Of a stretch of 64,000 bases of DNA, positions 8,260 to 15,659 are shown one piece after another. Position 1 is the first letter of the stretch, and each line of letters opens with the position of its first letter. The notes under the pieces are model-generated. The model saw only the letters and a list, made by a program, of their open reading frames with translations. It searched no databases and had not been told where the DNA came from. Location of the stretch: contig NZ_AOLY01000042.1 of the NCBI RefSeq assembly GCF_000336635.1, positions 225,136 to 289,135 of the forward strand. The letters are read 5' to 3'. The stretch comes from Haloarcula japonica DSM 6131 (GTDB taxonomy: Archaea > Halobacteriota > Halobacteria > Halobacteriales > Haloarculaceae). The position numbers and the translations under genes were made by a program.

Positions 8260-9693
8260 TTAGTTGCTGTAGATGTCCTCGGCTATCGATGCCGCCTGCG
8301 TCATCGCTTCTTCGGCGGACTTCTGGCCGGCGATGGCGCGCTGCAGTTCCTCGGAGTACCGCTGGCCCCATTCGGGGTACTTCCGGTCGAACGGGTCCGG
8401 TGCTGCTTCCTGCAGGGATTCGAGCGTGACCTGTGCGAAGTTCTCGCCGACGCGGGAGCGGAACTCGTCGTTCTCCCAGACGGACTGCCGGACGGAGAAC
8501 GCGGCGTCGCCCTCGACGTGCATCCAGGTGTTGGTCGGCTGCGAGGACGCCCACACCATGAACAGGAACGCCTGCTCGGAGTTCTGTGCGTTCTTCGACG
8601 TGGAGATCTGCCAGTTGAACGCGTTGGGCGAGAACTGGCCGTCGGCCGGACTGGGTACCTTCGCGATGCCGACCTTGTCCGCAACGGAGGAGTCAGAGCC
8701 GGTGAGACCGGGCCAGAACAGGTTCGCGTCGGAGACGATGTGTCCGGCGCGTCCTTCCTGCATCGTCGAGAGCACGTCCGACCAGGTCTGGGTCGAGGCC
8801 CCTTCGGGACCGTAGTCCTGCAGCAGGCTGACGTACCACTCAGCGGCGTTGATGACGCCGTCTGAATCGAGGCCGGAATCGTCCGGGAAGCTGTCCCAGA
8901 GCTCCATGCCGTTCTGGCGCAGGAACGTGTTCAGGATGTAGATGTTCATCCCGTAACCCTTGTCCCCACGGCCGACGGTGCCGACGACGTCGGACTCGTT
9001 CTCGTGGATGGTCTTCGCGTTCTGGCGGAACTCTTCGAGCGTCTCGGCGACCTCCAGCCCGTGTTTCTCGTACAGGTCCTTGCGGTAGAACTGCGTCTGG
9101 ACTTCGACGGTAATCGGCATCCCGGTCCACGTGTCGCTGTAACCGCCACCGTGGGCCTGCCACCGCGAGGCCTCGAAGAGGTCGTCGGTGTTGTACCAGT
9201 CTTCGTCGAAGAGGCTGTCGTCCTCGAAGAACGGGTCGAGCGGCTGGATCCAGCCTTCCTCGCGGAACTGGTTGACGACCTGGTCCATGTAGAAGACGTC
9301 GAACTGTCCGGCACCGGTACTGACGTCCGTTTGGCGCTTGGTCCGGAACTGCTGTTCGGGCAGGACGTTCCAGACGACGTCGATTCCGGTCAGTTCCTCG
9401 AAGACTGGGACTGCCGGCTTGATGGCCGAAACCCAGGGGTGCTGGACGGCCCCGATATTGATCGAGGATCCCTCGAACTGTCGCCAGTCGATATCGGCGT
9501 TCTCGTATTCGCTGAGCGGAATCGCGAGCTCACCGTCGCTTCCGTCAGTGCTGGTTCCGCCATCGCTACCATCACTTGAGCCGTCACTTCCGCTTCCATC
9601 CGAGCCATCGCCACCTCTTGTACAGCCGGCGAGACCGCTGAGTAGTCCGACACCTGTCGCTTTCAGAAACGTCCGCCTGTTGGAATTGGTCAT
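8260..9693 (-). CDS. Extracellular solute-binding lipoprotein of a sugar ABC importer
   Basis: Substrate-binding protein of the CUT1 importer, 477 residues. The N-terminus is a twin-arginine signal (SNRRTFLKATG) ending in a lipobox LAGC, so it should be exported folded and lipid-anchored outside the membrane. A low-complexity Gly/Ser/Asp linker follows, as is usual in haloarchaea, then a family 1 (MalE-like) binding domain. This SBP would set the substrate range for the whole island. The start is taken at the internal ATG giving MTNSNRRTF, since the six residues before it add nothing to the signal. A TATA box at 9727-9737 lies 34-44 bases upstream. Confidence 0.92.
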   Translation of the reverse strand: MTNSNRRTFLKATGVGLLSGLAGCTRGGDGSDGSGSDGSSDGSDGGTSTDGSDGELAIPLSEYENADIDWRQFEGSSINIGAVQHPWVSAIKPAVPVFEELTGIDVVWNVLPEQQFRTKRQTDVSTGAGQFDVFYMDQVVNQFREEGWIQPLDPFFEDDSLFDEDWYNTDDLFEASRWQAHGGGYSDTWTGMPITVEVQTQFYRKDLYEKHGLEVAETLEEFRQNAKTIHENESDVVGTVGRGDKGYGMNIYILNTFLRQNGMELWDSFPDDSGLDSDGVINAAEWYVSLLQDYGPEGASTQTWSDVLSTMQEGRAGHIVSDANLFWPGLTGSDSSVADKVGIAKVPSPADGQFSPNAFNWQISTSKNAQNSEQAFLFMVWASSQPTNTWMHVEGDAAFSVRQSVWENDEFRSRVGENFAQVTLESLQEAAPDPFDRKYPEWGQRYSEELQRAIAGQKSAEEAMTQAASIAEDIYSN

Positions 9694-9726
9694 GCCAGTT
9701 TGCCTCGTCACTACCGAATTACCGAT

Positions 9727-9737
9727 GCATAATAAAG
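9727..9737 (-). promoter_or_regulatory. TATA box of the transporter operon
   Basis: Minus-strand CTTTATTATGC, 34-44 bases upstream of the binding-protein ATG at 9693. It is the best TATA match in the divergent region and would start the six-gene transporter-aldolase-kinase operon. An inverted repeat lies about 27 bases further upstream. Confidence 0.5.
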
Positions 9738-9763
9738 GTAATCATCTGTAAGGTAGAATACTC

Positions 9764-9780
9764 ATCTCACTGGGTGAGAT
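9764..9780. promoter_or_regulatory. Inverted repeat ATCTCAC-TGG-GTGAGAT, likely operator
   Basis: A perfect 7-bp inverted repeat with a 3-base centre, placed between the divergent transporter operon and the alcohol dehydrogenase-aldolase operon. It lies upstream of the transporter TATA box (9727-9737) and about 75 bases before the plus-strand TATA-like GATTTTAATA (9853-9862). Its size and position fit a dimeric regulator, perhaps the IclR protein encoded at 12084. No copy of the same sequence was noticed upstream of iclR, which carries different repeats. Confidence 0.45.
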
Positions 9781-9852
9781 ACGACGGTAGACAGAACGGA
9801 GACGCTTCTAGCCACGAATTTACCCGTCGCCCGATTACGGGAAACCGTAGCA

Positions 9853-9862
9853 AGATTTTAAT
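9853..9862 (+). promoter_or_regulatory. TATA-like element for the dehydrogenase-aldolase operon
   Basis: Plus-strand GATTTTAATA. A start of transcription about 25 bases on would fall near 9882-9888, where a 17-codon open frame begins at the ATG at 9882. That frame ends at 9935, overlapping an in-frame GTG (9932) of the dehydrogenase. The family-supported dehydrogenase start is 10037, so this message would have a leader of about 150 bases, unusual for haloarchaea. Confidence 0.35.
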
Positions 9863-10036
9863 ACGCGGTCCGAAAATATCGATGGTACGGATCGTGGCCG
9901 AGCCCGCTGTGCGTCCAGATCAGATGGACCAGTGACAACGGGTACGGCCCAAAGCACCCATGACCCGACCCACACCAACTCACGACCGAGGTACTGCTGT
10001 AGTGACGACTGTGACCCGACCGTCGGAGGACGACTG

Positions 10037-11071
10037 ATGCGCGCCAGTACGTTGACCGATATCGGCGAAATCACCGTCGAGGAACGGGACCGACCGGACC
10101 CGGCTGCTGACGAAGTCCTCGTCCAGGTCGGTGCCTGCAGCGTCTGCATGACCGATTATCACATGTACCACGGCACCTTCGCCGCGGAAACGCCACTGGT
10201 ACTGGGTCACGAAGGCGCGGGGACCGTCGCGGAAGTCGGCGAGGACGTCGACACGTTCGCGGTCGGCGACCGCGTCGCGATCAATCCCACCGTGCCCTGC
10301 AACGCCTGTTCGTATTGCAAGAAGGGGGAAACGCATCTCTGTGAGAACAACACGAGCATCGGCGGTGCCGGCGACACCATCCTCGATGGGGCCTTCGCCG
10401 AGTACGTTCGCGTCCCGGCCATCAACGTCGAAGACATCGGCGATATGTCCTTCGAGCGTGCCGCCCTCGCCGAACCGCTCGCCTGCTGTATCCACGGCGT
10501 CGAAGAAGCTAACATCAAACCCGGCGACAGCGTCGGGATCATCGGTGCCGGCCCGATCGGCCTGTTGCTCCTCCAGGCGTTCCGCAACGCGGGTGCTGCT
10601 CCCATCGTCGTCTCCGAACTCGACGACGAACGGCGCGAACTTGCGGCCGACCTGGGTGCGGACGCGGTCGTCGATCCCAACGAGGCGGACCCGGAGCAAG
10701 CGATCCCCGAAGCGGCCGGCGGACCTGTCGACGTCGGCGCCGAGGCCATCGGGCTCGTCCCGACAATCAAGCAGGCCAACGCTGTGACCGCGCCCGGCGG
10801 CTCGACGCTCATCTTCGGCGTCCCCGACCAGGAGGCGACGATGGAAGTCAGTCCGTTCGATGTTTTCTTCGACGAGGTCGACTACCGCGGTTCGTTCTCC
10901 CTGACGACTGAGGACTTCGAGCGAGCGATAACACTACTCAGGCACGAACGCATCGACGCAGAGACGCTCATCACCGAACGTATCGGGCTTGATGACCTCC
11001 CGACAGCGTTTGAACGGATGGGCAACGCTGAGGGGCTGAAGAAAGTAGTCGTTCCAGGGGACTCCGAGTGA
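10037..11071 (+). CDS. Zinc-dependent medium-chain alcohol/polyol dehydrogenase
   Basis: NAD(P)-dependent dehydrogenase of 344 residues. Catalytic zinc ligands are C37 (in GACSVCMTD) and H58 (LGHEG). The structural zinc lobe is intact with C88, C91, C94 and C102. The Rossmann motif GIIGAGPIGLLLLQ lies near residue 170, followed by an acidic residue (SELDDERR) that favours NAD. The start at 10037 is where family similarity begins (MRASTLTDIG); a GTG 105 bases upstream is open but adds unrelated residues. Its stop overlaps the next gene start by four bases (GTGA), so the two are co-translated. Possible roles: oxidising a polyol to the ketose that the kinase uses, or handling the aldehyde released by an aldolase. 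Confidence 0.87.
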   Translation: MRASTLTDIGEITVEERDRPDPAADEVLVQVGACSVCMTDYHMYHGTFAAETPLVLGHEGAGTVAEVGEDVDTFAVGDRVAINPTVPCNACSYCKKGETHLCENNTSIGGAGDTILDGAFAEYVRVPAINVEDIGDMSFERAALAEPLACCIHGVEEANIKPGDSVGIIGAGPIGLLLLQAFRNAGAAPIVVSELDDERRELAADLGADAVVDPNEADPEQAIPEAAGGPVDVGAEAIGLVPTIKQANAVTAPGGSTLIFGVPDQEATMEVSPFDVFFDEVDYRGSFSLTTEDFERAITLLRHERIDAETLITERIGLDDLPTAFERMGNAEGLKKVVVPGDSE

Positions 11072-11871
11072 GCGAGTACGACCTCCTCGATACCGCGTCC
11101 GGAAACGCGGTCGTCGTTGCGCTTGACCACGGTATCGGTATGGGCGCAATCAACGGGTTCGAAGACCCTCAGATCACACTTGACGCGGTGCTTGCAGGCA
11201 AACCAGACGGCGTGCTCGTCGGACCGTACTTCGCCGAGCAATTCGCCGACACGCTTGCCGCTTCGTCGACAGAGGTCCTCGTGACTGCGGATTTCGTGTC
11301 ACCCTCGAGTCGGCCCGGCGAAGATACCGGCCCCTGGGTGCAACAGCACGCGTTTGACACCGACCGGCTGCTGGCGTGTGACCCCGTTGGCGTCAAGTCG
11401 GTACTCGCCTTCGGCCGGCAGGATAGCCAGTCGTTCGAGCGGAACGTCAACTACATCACGGAGATCACCGAGTCCCTGCGGGGCACCGGCGTCCCACACA
11501 TGGTGGAGACCGTCATGTGGGGGAACGACGTTCCCGACCGCTTCGAAACAGACACCGAGTACGTCGCAAACGTCTGTCGGATCGGTTGGGAACTCGGTGC
11601 CGACATTCTCAAATCACCGTACACGGGAGACCGAGACTCGTTCGAGCCTATTGTCGAGAACGCGCCGGTCCCAGTGATGATTCTCGGCGGTCCGTCGCCG
11701 GGACCCGTCGGCACGATGCTTGCGGACGTTGCCGGTGCGATGGCGGCCGGGGCCCGCGGTCTCGTGATGGGACGTAGCGTCTGGCAAACCCAGGACCCAG
11801 CCGCCGTCGTGACCGCGCTCCGCCGAATCGTCCACGACTCTGTTGCACCTGAAGTGGCCTGGCCGCCCTGA
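11068..11871 (+). CDS. Class I aldolase of the DeoC/LacD/FbaB family
   Basis: Predicted Schiff-base aldolase, 267 residues in a TIM barrel. The N-terminal VVVALDHG is the family signature, and DILKSPYTGD near residue 180 contains the likely Schiff-base lysine. The ILGGPSPG and GLVMGRSVWQ loops bind phosphate in FbaB- and LsrF-type enzymes. It starts at a GTG overlapping the dehydrogenase stop, which fixes the start. Family members cleave fructose-1,6-bisphosphate, 2-keto-3-deoxy sugar phosphates, ketose phosphates or related compounds. Close context with a polyol dehydrogenase suggests a catabolic sugar aldolase rather than the glycolytic one. A class II aldolase is also present in the island, so two different cleavage steps may exist. 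Confidence 0.78.
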   Translation: MSEYDLLDTASGNAVVVALDHGIGMGAINGFEDPQITLDAVLAGKPDGVLVGPYFAEQFADTLAASSTEVLVTADFVSPSSRPGEDTGPWVQQHAFDTDRLLACDPVGVKSVLAFGRQDSQSFERNVNYITEITESLRGTGVPHMVETVMWGNDVPDRFETDTEYVANVCRIGWELGADILKSPYTGDRDSFEPIVENAPVPVMILGGPSPGPVGTMLADVAGAMAAGARGLVMGRSVWQTQDPAAVVTALRRIVHDSVAPEVAWPP

Positions 11872-11920
11872 AGCGGACGTTTTCTACACGTTGGTGAGTT
11901 AGCTACGAGCTGGACACATC

Positions 11921-11939
11921 CGTTCTGTAAAGCAGAACG
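11921..11939. terminator. Inverted repeat CGTTCTG-n5-CAGAACG downstream of the aldolase
   Basis: A perfect 7-bp stem with a 5-base loop, 49 bases after the aldolase stop and 144 bases before the iclR ATG. It could terminate the dehydrogenase-aldolase transcript or act as a distal operator for iclR, since it shares TTCTG/CAGAA with the repeat next to the iclR TATA box. Confidence 0.4.
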
Positions 11940-12030
11940 AGTAAATTTCGGTATTTAGACGTCGTAGCAATCCTGTCCAAGCTAATAAATAATGTAGGAT
12001 TCAATGTGATATTGGCTCACATGGTTGTGG

Positions 12031-12059
12031 CTGTTCTGCTCTAGTGAACAGACTTTTTA
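12031..12059 (+). promoter_or_regulatory. iclR promoter with overlapping inverted repeat
   Basis: CTGTTC (12031-12036) and GAACAG (12046-12051) form an inverted repeat ending directly at the TATA-like ACTTTTTA (12052-12059). The iclR ATG is 25 bases further on, so the message is probably leaderless. A dimer bound on the repeat would cover the BRE region and block TFB/TBP. This layout suggests autorepression by the IclR protein. Confidence 0.45.
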
Positions 12060-12083
12060 CAGCACGGGTTGAAATGACATCCA

Positions 12084-12851
12084 ATGACTGACGAACCACA
12101 GTATGCGGTCGAAGCGACCCAAACGTCCGTCGCTATCCTCGAAGCGCTTGTTGACGCGACGGGGCCCGTCGGCGTGACAGAGCTTGCTAATACCGTCGGG
12201 GTGTCCAAAAGCGTCGCCCACAATCATCTCTCGACGTTACGTGCGGCCGGATACGTGGTCAAGCGCGCAGAGAAGTATGAGGCATCGCTCCGCCCGTTGT
12301 CTCTCGGTGAGCGAACGCGTGACAACCTCAGTTTCTATCAGGCAGCGAAACAGCAATTGGACAATCTCGCGGCGGCGACAGGGGAGACAACGACGCTGTT
12401 CGTCCTCGAAGAAACGGCCGGCGTCCCGGTGTCGATCTCCGAACCTACGGACGGCTGGTCAGTCCCGTTCCATGCGGGCGAACGGTTGCCACTCCACGTC
12501 AATGCCATGGGAAAGGCATTGCTGGCGTCGCTTCCGAGTGACCGCGTCGACTCGATTCTCGATGAGACAGAGCTTATTGCGCCGACCGACGCAACCATCG
12601 TAGATCAGGACGAACTCACCGAGGAACTGCGCCGAATCCGCGACGACGGCATAGCGTTCTGCAGAGGAGAACAGTACGAAGGGATTATCGGTGTCGCCGC
12701 CCCGCTCTCTGACGTCAGTGGCAATCGGGTCGCTGCACTGGGGATCGCTGGCCCTGTTGAACGCCTAAACGGCCGATATCTCAGGGAGGACATCACCGGG
12801 CAAGTCCTCAGCACGACAAAATCCATTCAAGTGACTCTTACATCGAATTAA
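12084..12851 (+). CDS. IclR family transcriptional regulator
   Basis: DNA-binding regulator of 255 residues. The N-terminal winged helix-turn-helix spans about residues 10-75, with the recognition segment VGVSKSVAHNHLSTLRAAGYV. The C-terminal IclR effector domain (about 80-250) contains LPLHVNAMGKALLASL and IGVAAPLSD, the usual ligand-pocket segments. Haloarchaeal IclR proteins near sugar pathways act as activators or repressors that respond to pathway intermediates. Its place directly after the dehydrogenase-aldolase operon and the inverted repeats around 9764, 11921 and 12031 make it the likely regulator of this island. Confidence 0.88.
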   Translation: MTDEPQYAVEATQTSVAILEALVDATGPVGVTELANTVGVSKSVAHNHLSTLRAAGYVVKRAEKYEASLRPLSLGERTRDNLSFYQAAKQQLDNLAAATGETTTLFVLEETAGVPVSISEPTDGWSVPFHAGERLPLHVNAMGKALLASLPSDRVDSILDETELIAPTDATIVDQDELTEELRRIRDDGIAFCRGEQYEGIIGVAAPLSDVSGNRVAALGIAGPVERLNGRYLREDITGQVLSTTKSIQVTLTSN

Positions 12852-12860
12852 TGGGTCCTG

Positions 12861-12886
12861 GAATAACAGACGTACCACTGTTATTC
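12861..12886 (+). terminator. Hairpin terminator after iclR
   Basis: GAATAACAG and CTGTTATTC form a perfect 9-bp stem with an 8-base loop, starting 10 bases after the iclR stop and followed by the pyrimidine-rich TATTCTG. Position and shape fit a transcription terminator or 3' end processing site. Confidence 0.5.
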
Positions 12887-13454
12887 TATTCTGTCGGTGG
12901 CCGCCATCGAAGTGGACAACCGTCCTCACTGCCAGGCCGCTACCGGCGACGCCTGATCTTCATGCGTTGAAGAGATCCCTCGCGGTCACCCCGGCATCAG
13001 AGGTAATCTCGCGAGGATCGTGGTTACTTTATTCCTCCCCTGCACTGAGTGTGAGATTAAGCACCATCGTGTGAGTGATACTGCTGTCAATCACGTGTGT
13101 TCTCTATGGCAGAACATACAGCAGATGTGAATAGCAAGGTGCTATATGGGGACAGCCGAACCGGCTACAACAGCGGCTATTGATCTCTTACCTCGCCCAT
13201 CATCAAATATAAAACTATGATGTTTTAAACTCTAAACATATACATCATATTCGTTTATAGAAATGCTAGATATACACCTGTTTCATTCGAGGCGGTGTGT
13301 CCCACCGGCAACGTCCGATTTCCCACAGAAGTAGATGGATCTGATGCGTACTGGTACGAGACGACGTAGCACCAGATATCTACTGCAGCCGTGGCCCTGC
13401 CAGAGACGGGGATATGTGGTTTCTGTGAGAACTGCAGGAAAACCGACTGGATCC
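12887..13454. other. Intergenic region of about 570 bases with one long imperfect hairpin
   Basis: No credible gene was seen on either strand. At 12974-12984 and 13010-13019, GATCCCTCGCG pairs with CGCGAGGATC (10 bp with one bulge, 25-base loop), a possible structured RNA or terminator. The stretch 13201-13260 is very AT-rich, unlike its surroundings, and separates the sugar island from the HEAT-repeat gene. Confidence 0.4.
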
Positions 13455-14459
13455 TCATAATGGGGTGCCACAGCCTGGGCACAGCGGGGGATCGGATTCG
13501 GGGAGCGAAAGCCCGCAGTGTGGGCACCCGCCATCGGCTTCCGGCATCCGGATTTCCGAGACAATGTCGGCTGTCTGCGTGCGGATTGCATCTCTCTCGG
13601 CTATTCCTGTGAAGTCGTCAGCAGATTCCGTCCCGCGATATTGACAGAGAGCGAACTGGGCTCGCTCTGCAACAAACTTCTCGTCCGCAGCGAGTCTTTC
13701 GAGTTGTGCTTGCGGGAACGCTTCCATGCTATCAGTGCCGGCAAGCAAACCCAGCGCTTCGGCCGCCCGCCCACGGACGTATCTGCTTTCGTTTTCGAGA
13801 CACGAGACGAGTGCTTCCCTGGCGTCTGTAAGCTGTTCGGGGCACGTAGAGCCGATAACGACGAGAGCTGTGCTCAGGTGATATCGGACCAGTTCGCTGT
13901 CGGCTCGAAGATGTTCGGCGAGCGAGTCGACCTGATAGCGGAGTCTGTCCGGACTACCCAGGGCGACGTGGGCCAGAGCCTTCGCCAATTTCTCTGTTAC
14001 TTCTGGTTTGTCGAACTCCAGGCCAATGCGCAAGTCTGCCACGACCTCAGGCGAAACGACGGCATCGGGATGGTCGACGGCGACGTAGCCCAGCGCCTCC
14101 GCACACCGGGCGCGAACGTAGTAGAACTCCGACTCATCCGCCAGTCGCTCGGCAAGCGTCGGGGCAGCCGGAACCACGCTGTCCGGCACACTCTCGCTGA
14201 CCGTGACGAACAATTTCGCTGTCGTGAGCCGTGTTGGTCGCTCGCTGTTCTGCAAAAACTCGGTGAGCGATGTCAGTACGCCGTCGAACAGTTCCGGCCG
14301 GTCGTCGGCAGCCGCTTTGAGTGAGCGTAAGCACGTCTGTTGATCAGCCGCTCCGGCCGTCGAAAGCCGCTCAAGTGCTGTCAGTGCGTCAGCTTCCTCT
14401 CCTTGTTCGAGCAATGTTACAATCTCTGAATCCGGAGGTGCACCGGGTTGGTCGTCCAT
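13455..14459 (-). CDS. HEAT-repeat protein with C-terminal zinc ribbon
   Basis: A 334-residue soluble protein built from degenerate alpha-helical HEAT-like repeats over about residues 10-270. Recurrent segments such as VRARCAEALGYVAVDHPDA, VTEKLAKALAHVALGSPD and VRGRAAEALGLLAG show the period of roughly 35-40 residues. The C-terminus ends in a two-CxxC zinc ribbon (CPHCGLSLPESDPPLCPGCG). Such proteins are protein-interaction scaffolds, and the exact partner is unknown. The start is set at the ATG giving MDDQPGAPP; an ATG 78 bases upstream adds a stretch not like the repeats. No operon partner: it stands alone between the sugar island and a pseudogene. Confidence 0.75.
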   Translation of the reverse strand: MDDQPGAPPDSEIVTLLEQGEEADALTALERLSTAGAADQQTCLRSLKAAADDRPELFDGVLTSLTEFLQNSERPTRLTTAKLFVTVSESVPDSVVPAAPTLAERLADESEFYYVRARCAEALGYVAVDHPDAVVSPEVVADLRIGLEFDKPEVTEKLAKALAHVALGSPDRLRYQVDSLAEHLRADSELVRYHLSTALVVIGSTCPEQLTDAREALVSCLENESRYVRGRAAEALGLLAGTDSMEAFPQAQLERLAADEKFVAERAQFALCQYRGTESADDFTGIAERDAIRTQTADIVSEIRMPEADGGCPHCGLSLPESDPPLCPGCGTPL

Positions 14460-14615
14460 CGGTCCGTTGTCGGCGTTTCTCAGAGGACCCACAAAACCCC
14501 TTGCCTCCCGGGTATTGCTCGACCCGACGACAACCACACACCGTTGAAGCCGCTATACCGCGATTGAGACACTATATGGTACTGTATCTGTGATGGATAC
14601 ATCTATCTGTGAGCT

Positions 14616-14638
14616 ATCTCGTTAGAGAGTAACGATAT
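14616..14638. repeat. Inverted repeat ATcTCGTTA-gagag-TAACGAtAT
   Basis: Eight of nine positions pair around a 5-base loop, followed by a short T run (ATATTT). It lies between the HEAT gene promoter and the downstream end of the glycerate-kinase remnant, and may be an old terminator or a binding site. Confidence 0.3.
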
Positions 14639-14689
14639 TTGGATATAATGAGGTGGCGGATGTATAACCACTGGTAGTGATCAAACACA

Positions 14690-15083
14690 TCAAGCGTATC
14701 TTGATACGTAGTCGTCAACGGTTTCGAGAATATCGGTAGCCGCCGCAACGTTCCGGTCTGCGGTAATGGATGGTCCCCGACCGAACTCCGGACGGTTTCG
14801 GTGTCGATAGCCCGCTCGACGACGCCGTGGCCACCGCCGAGGCAGTCGCCGAGAATGGATTCGAGCGCCCGTGTCACATCGCTTGGGCTTTCCCGCTGCC
14901 GAAATGACGACCGCGGTGTAGTTGCTAAGGTCGTACGGTTCTCACGGAATGTCAGCGCCTCACCGTCGCGGCTGACGGCTGACGAGTGGCGACTGCTGGC
15001 GGGCCGCGTCTACGGTGGCCTCGATGCAATCGAGTGCAACCCCGTGTGCATCGCTGGCAGCTAGTGCCCCGGTTGCGAATCAT
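14690..15083 (-). pseudogene. Decayed N-terminal fragment of glycerate 2-kinase (DUF4147/MOFRL family)
   Basis: Read on the minus strand, the family N-terminus appears in pieces that need several frame changes: MIRNRGT from the ATG at 15083; then ALDCIEATVDAARQQSP; SRDGEALTF; YDLSNYTAVVISAAGK (the glycine-rich segment); RALESILGDCLGGGHGVV; VGDHPLP; and DRNVAAATDILETVDDYV, ending in a stop at 14690-14692. The order matches the usual glycerate kinase pattern, in which about 125 residues precede the main body. The remaining two-thirds, including the MOFRL domain, is absent. At least four frameshifts make it non-functional. It may be the relic of an enzyme once linked to the neighbouring sugar island. 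Homology was judged by eye. Confidence 0.65.
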
Positions 15084-15659
15084 ACGACTGCTTCCATCCG
15101 GACCGGTAAACGTCTGGCTCAGACGCGAGTTCCACTGTTTCACCCCCTGCTGCCATCGAACGGTCTACGCCGGGTAGTCACACGCGAGATTGTGGATACC
15201 AGTGTTCGATGGTCCCGATGAGTAGTTAGGATTCGTATATGAGTGCGGATGTGGAACGGATACTAGTCTCTAGTCGGAACCTGGGTCGATATTTTATAGA
15301 TAGACACCCAGATGCGCGGACAGCCACACGGTAGTCAGAATCACTGCAACTCGAAATCGGTAGAACACAGCCTCCCGGAAGAGTTTCGCTCCGAAACGGG
15401 CCAGTATCCGGTCAATCGATTGGATCTCCCCGGCAAGCAGTGGGTGTGTACCGTCGGATCGAAGGGCTAGTCTCGATATGCGAGCGTGTTAGAGACCGTT
15501 TTACACGTGGCTAACTGGAGCTATTCCATCTCCGGTACCGCCTCTCTTCGAACAGCTGTCATAAGCAAACTCCTAACATTATCTTGTACTCGGGGAACCG
15601 CCGGGTATCAGGTTGCTCGCACCGTCCTTCCGATACGGGTTCGATCGTGGAAAAGTGAT
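15084..15659. other. Intergenic region of about 575 bases with a possible gene remnant
   Basis: No intact gene was found. A minus-strand open stretch without a start codon lies at 15294-15488 and is listed separately. The rest shows no repeats, RNA genes or promoters that could be supported. It separates the glycerate-kinase relic from the first glycan gene. Confidence 0.4.
15294..15488 (-). pseudogene. Possible remnant encoding a C-terminal membrane segment
   Basis: An open frame of 64 codons between two stops, with no ATG. The translated end is amphipathic then hydrophobic (AKLFREAVFYRF followed by VAVILTTVWLSAHLGVYL), which looks like the tail of a membrane protein. No family was recognised. 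It sits next to another pseudogene, which makes decay plausible, but it could also be chance. Confidence 0.25.

Noticed and set aside
9932-10036. N-terminal extension of the zinc dehydrogenase from the GTG at 9932
   Set aside because: The 35 extra residues include clustered Cys and Pro and do not resemble the family; the ATG at 10037 gives the normal N-terminus.
13255-13591. Open frames on both strands over the end of the HEAT gene and the gap after it
   Set aside because: Products are Arg-, Pro- and Cys-rich without motifs; the HEAT/zinc-ribbon frame explains the coding signal.
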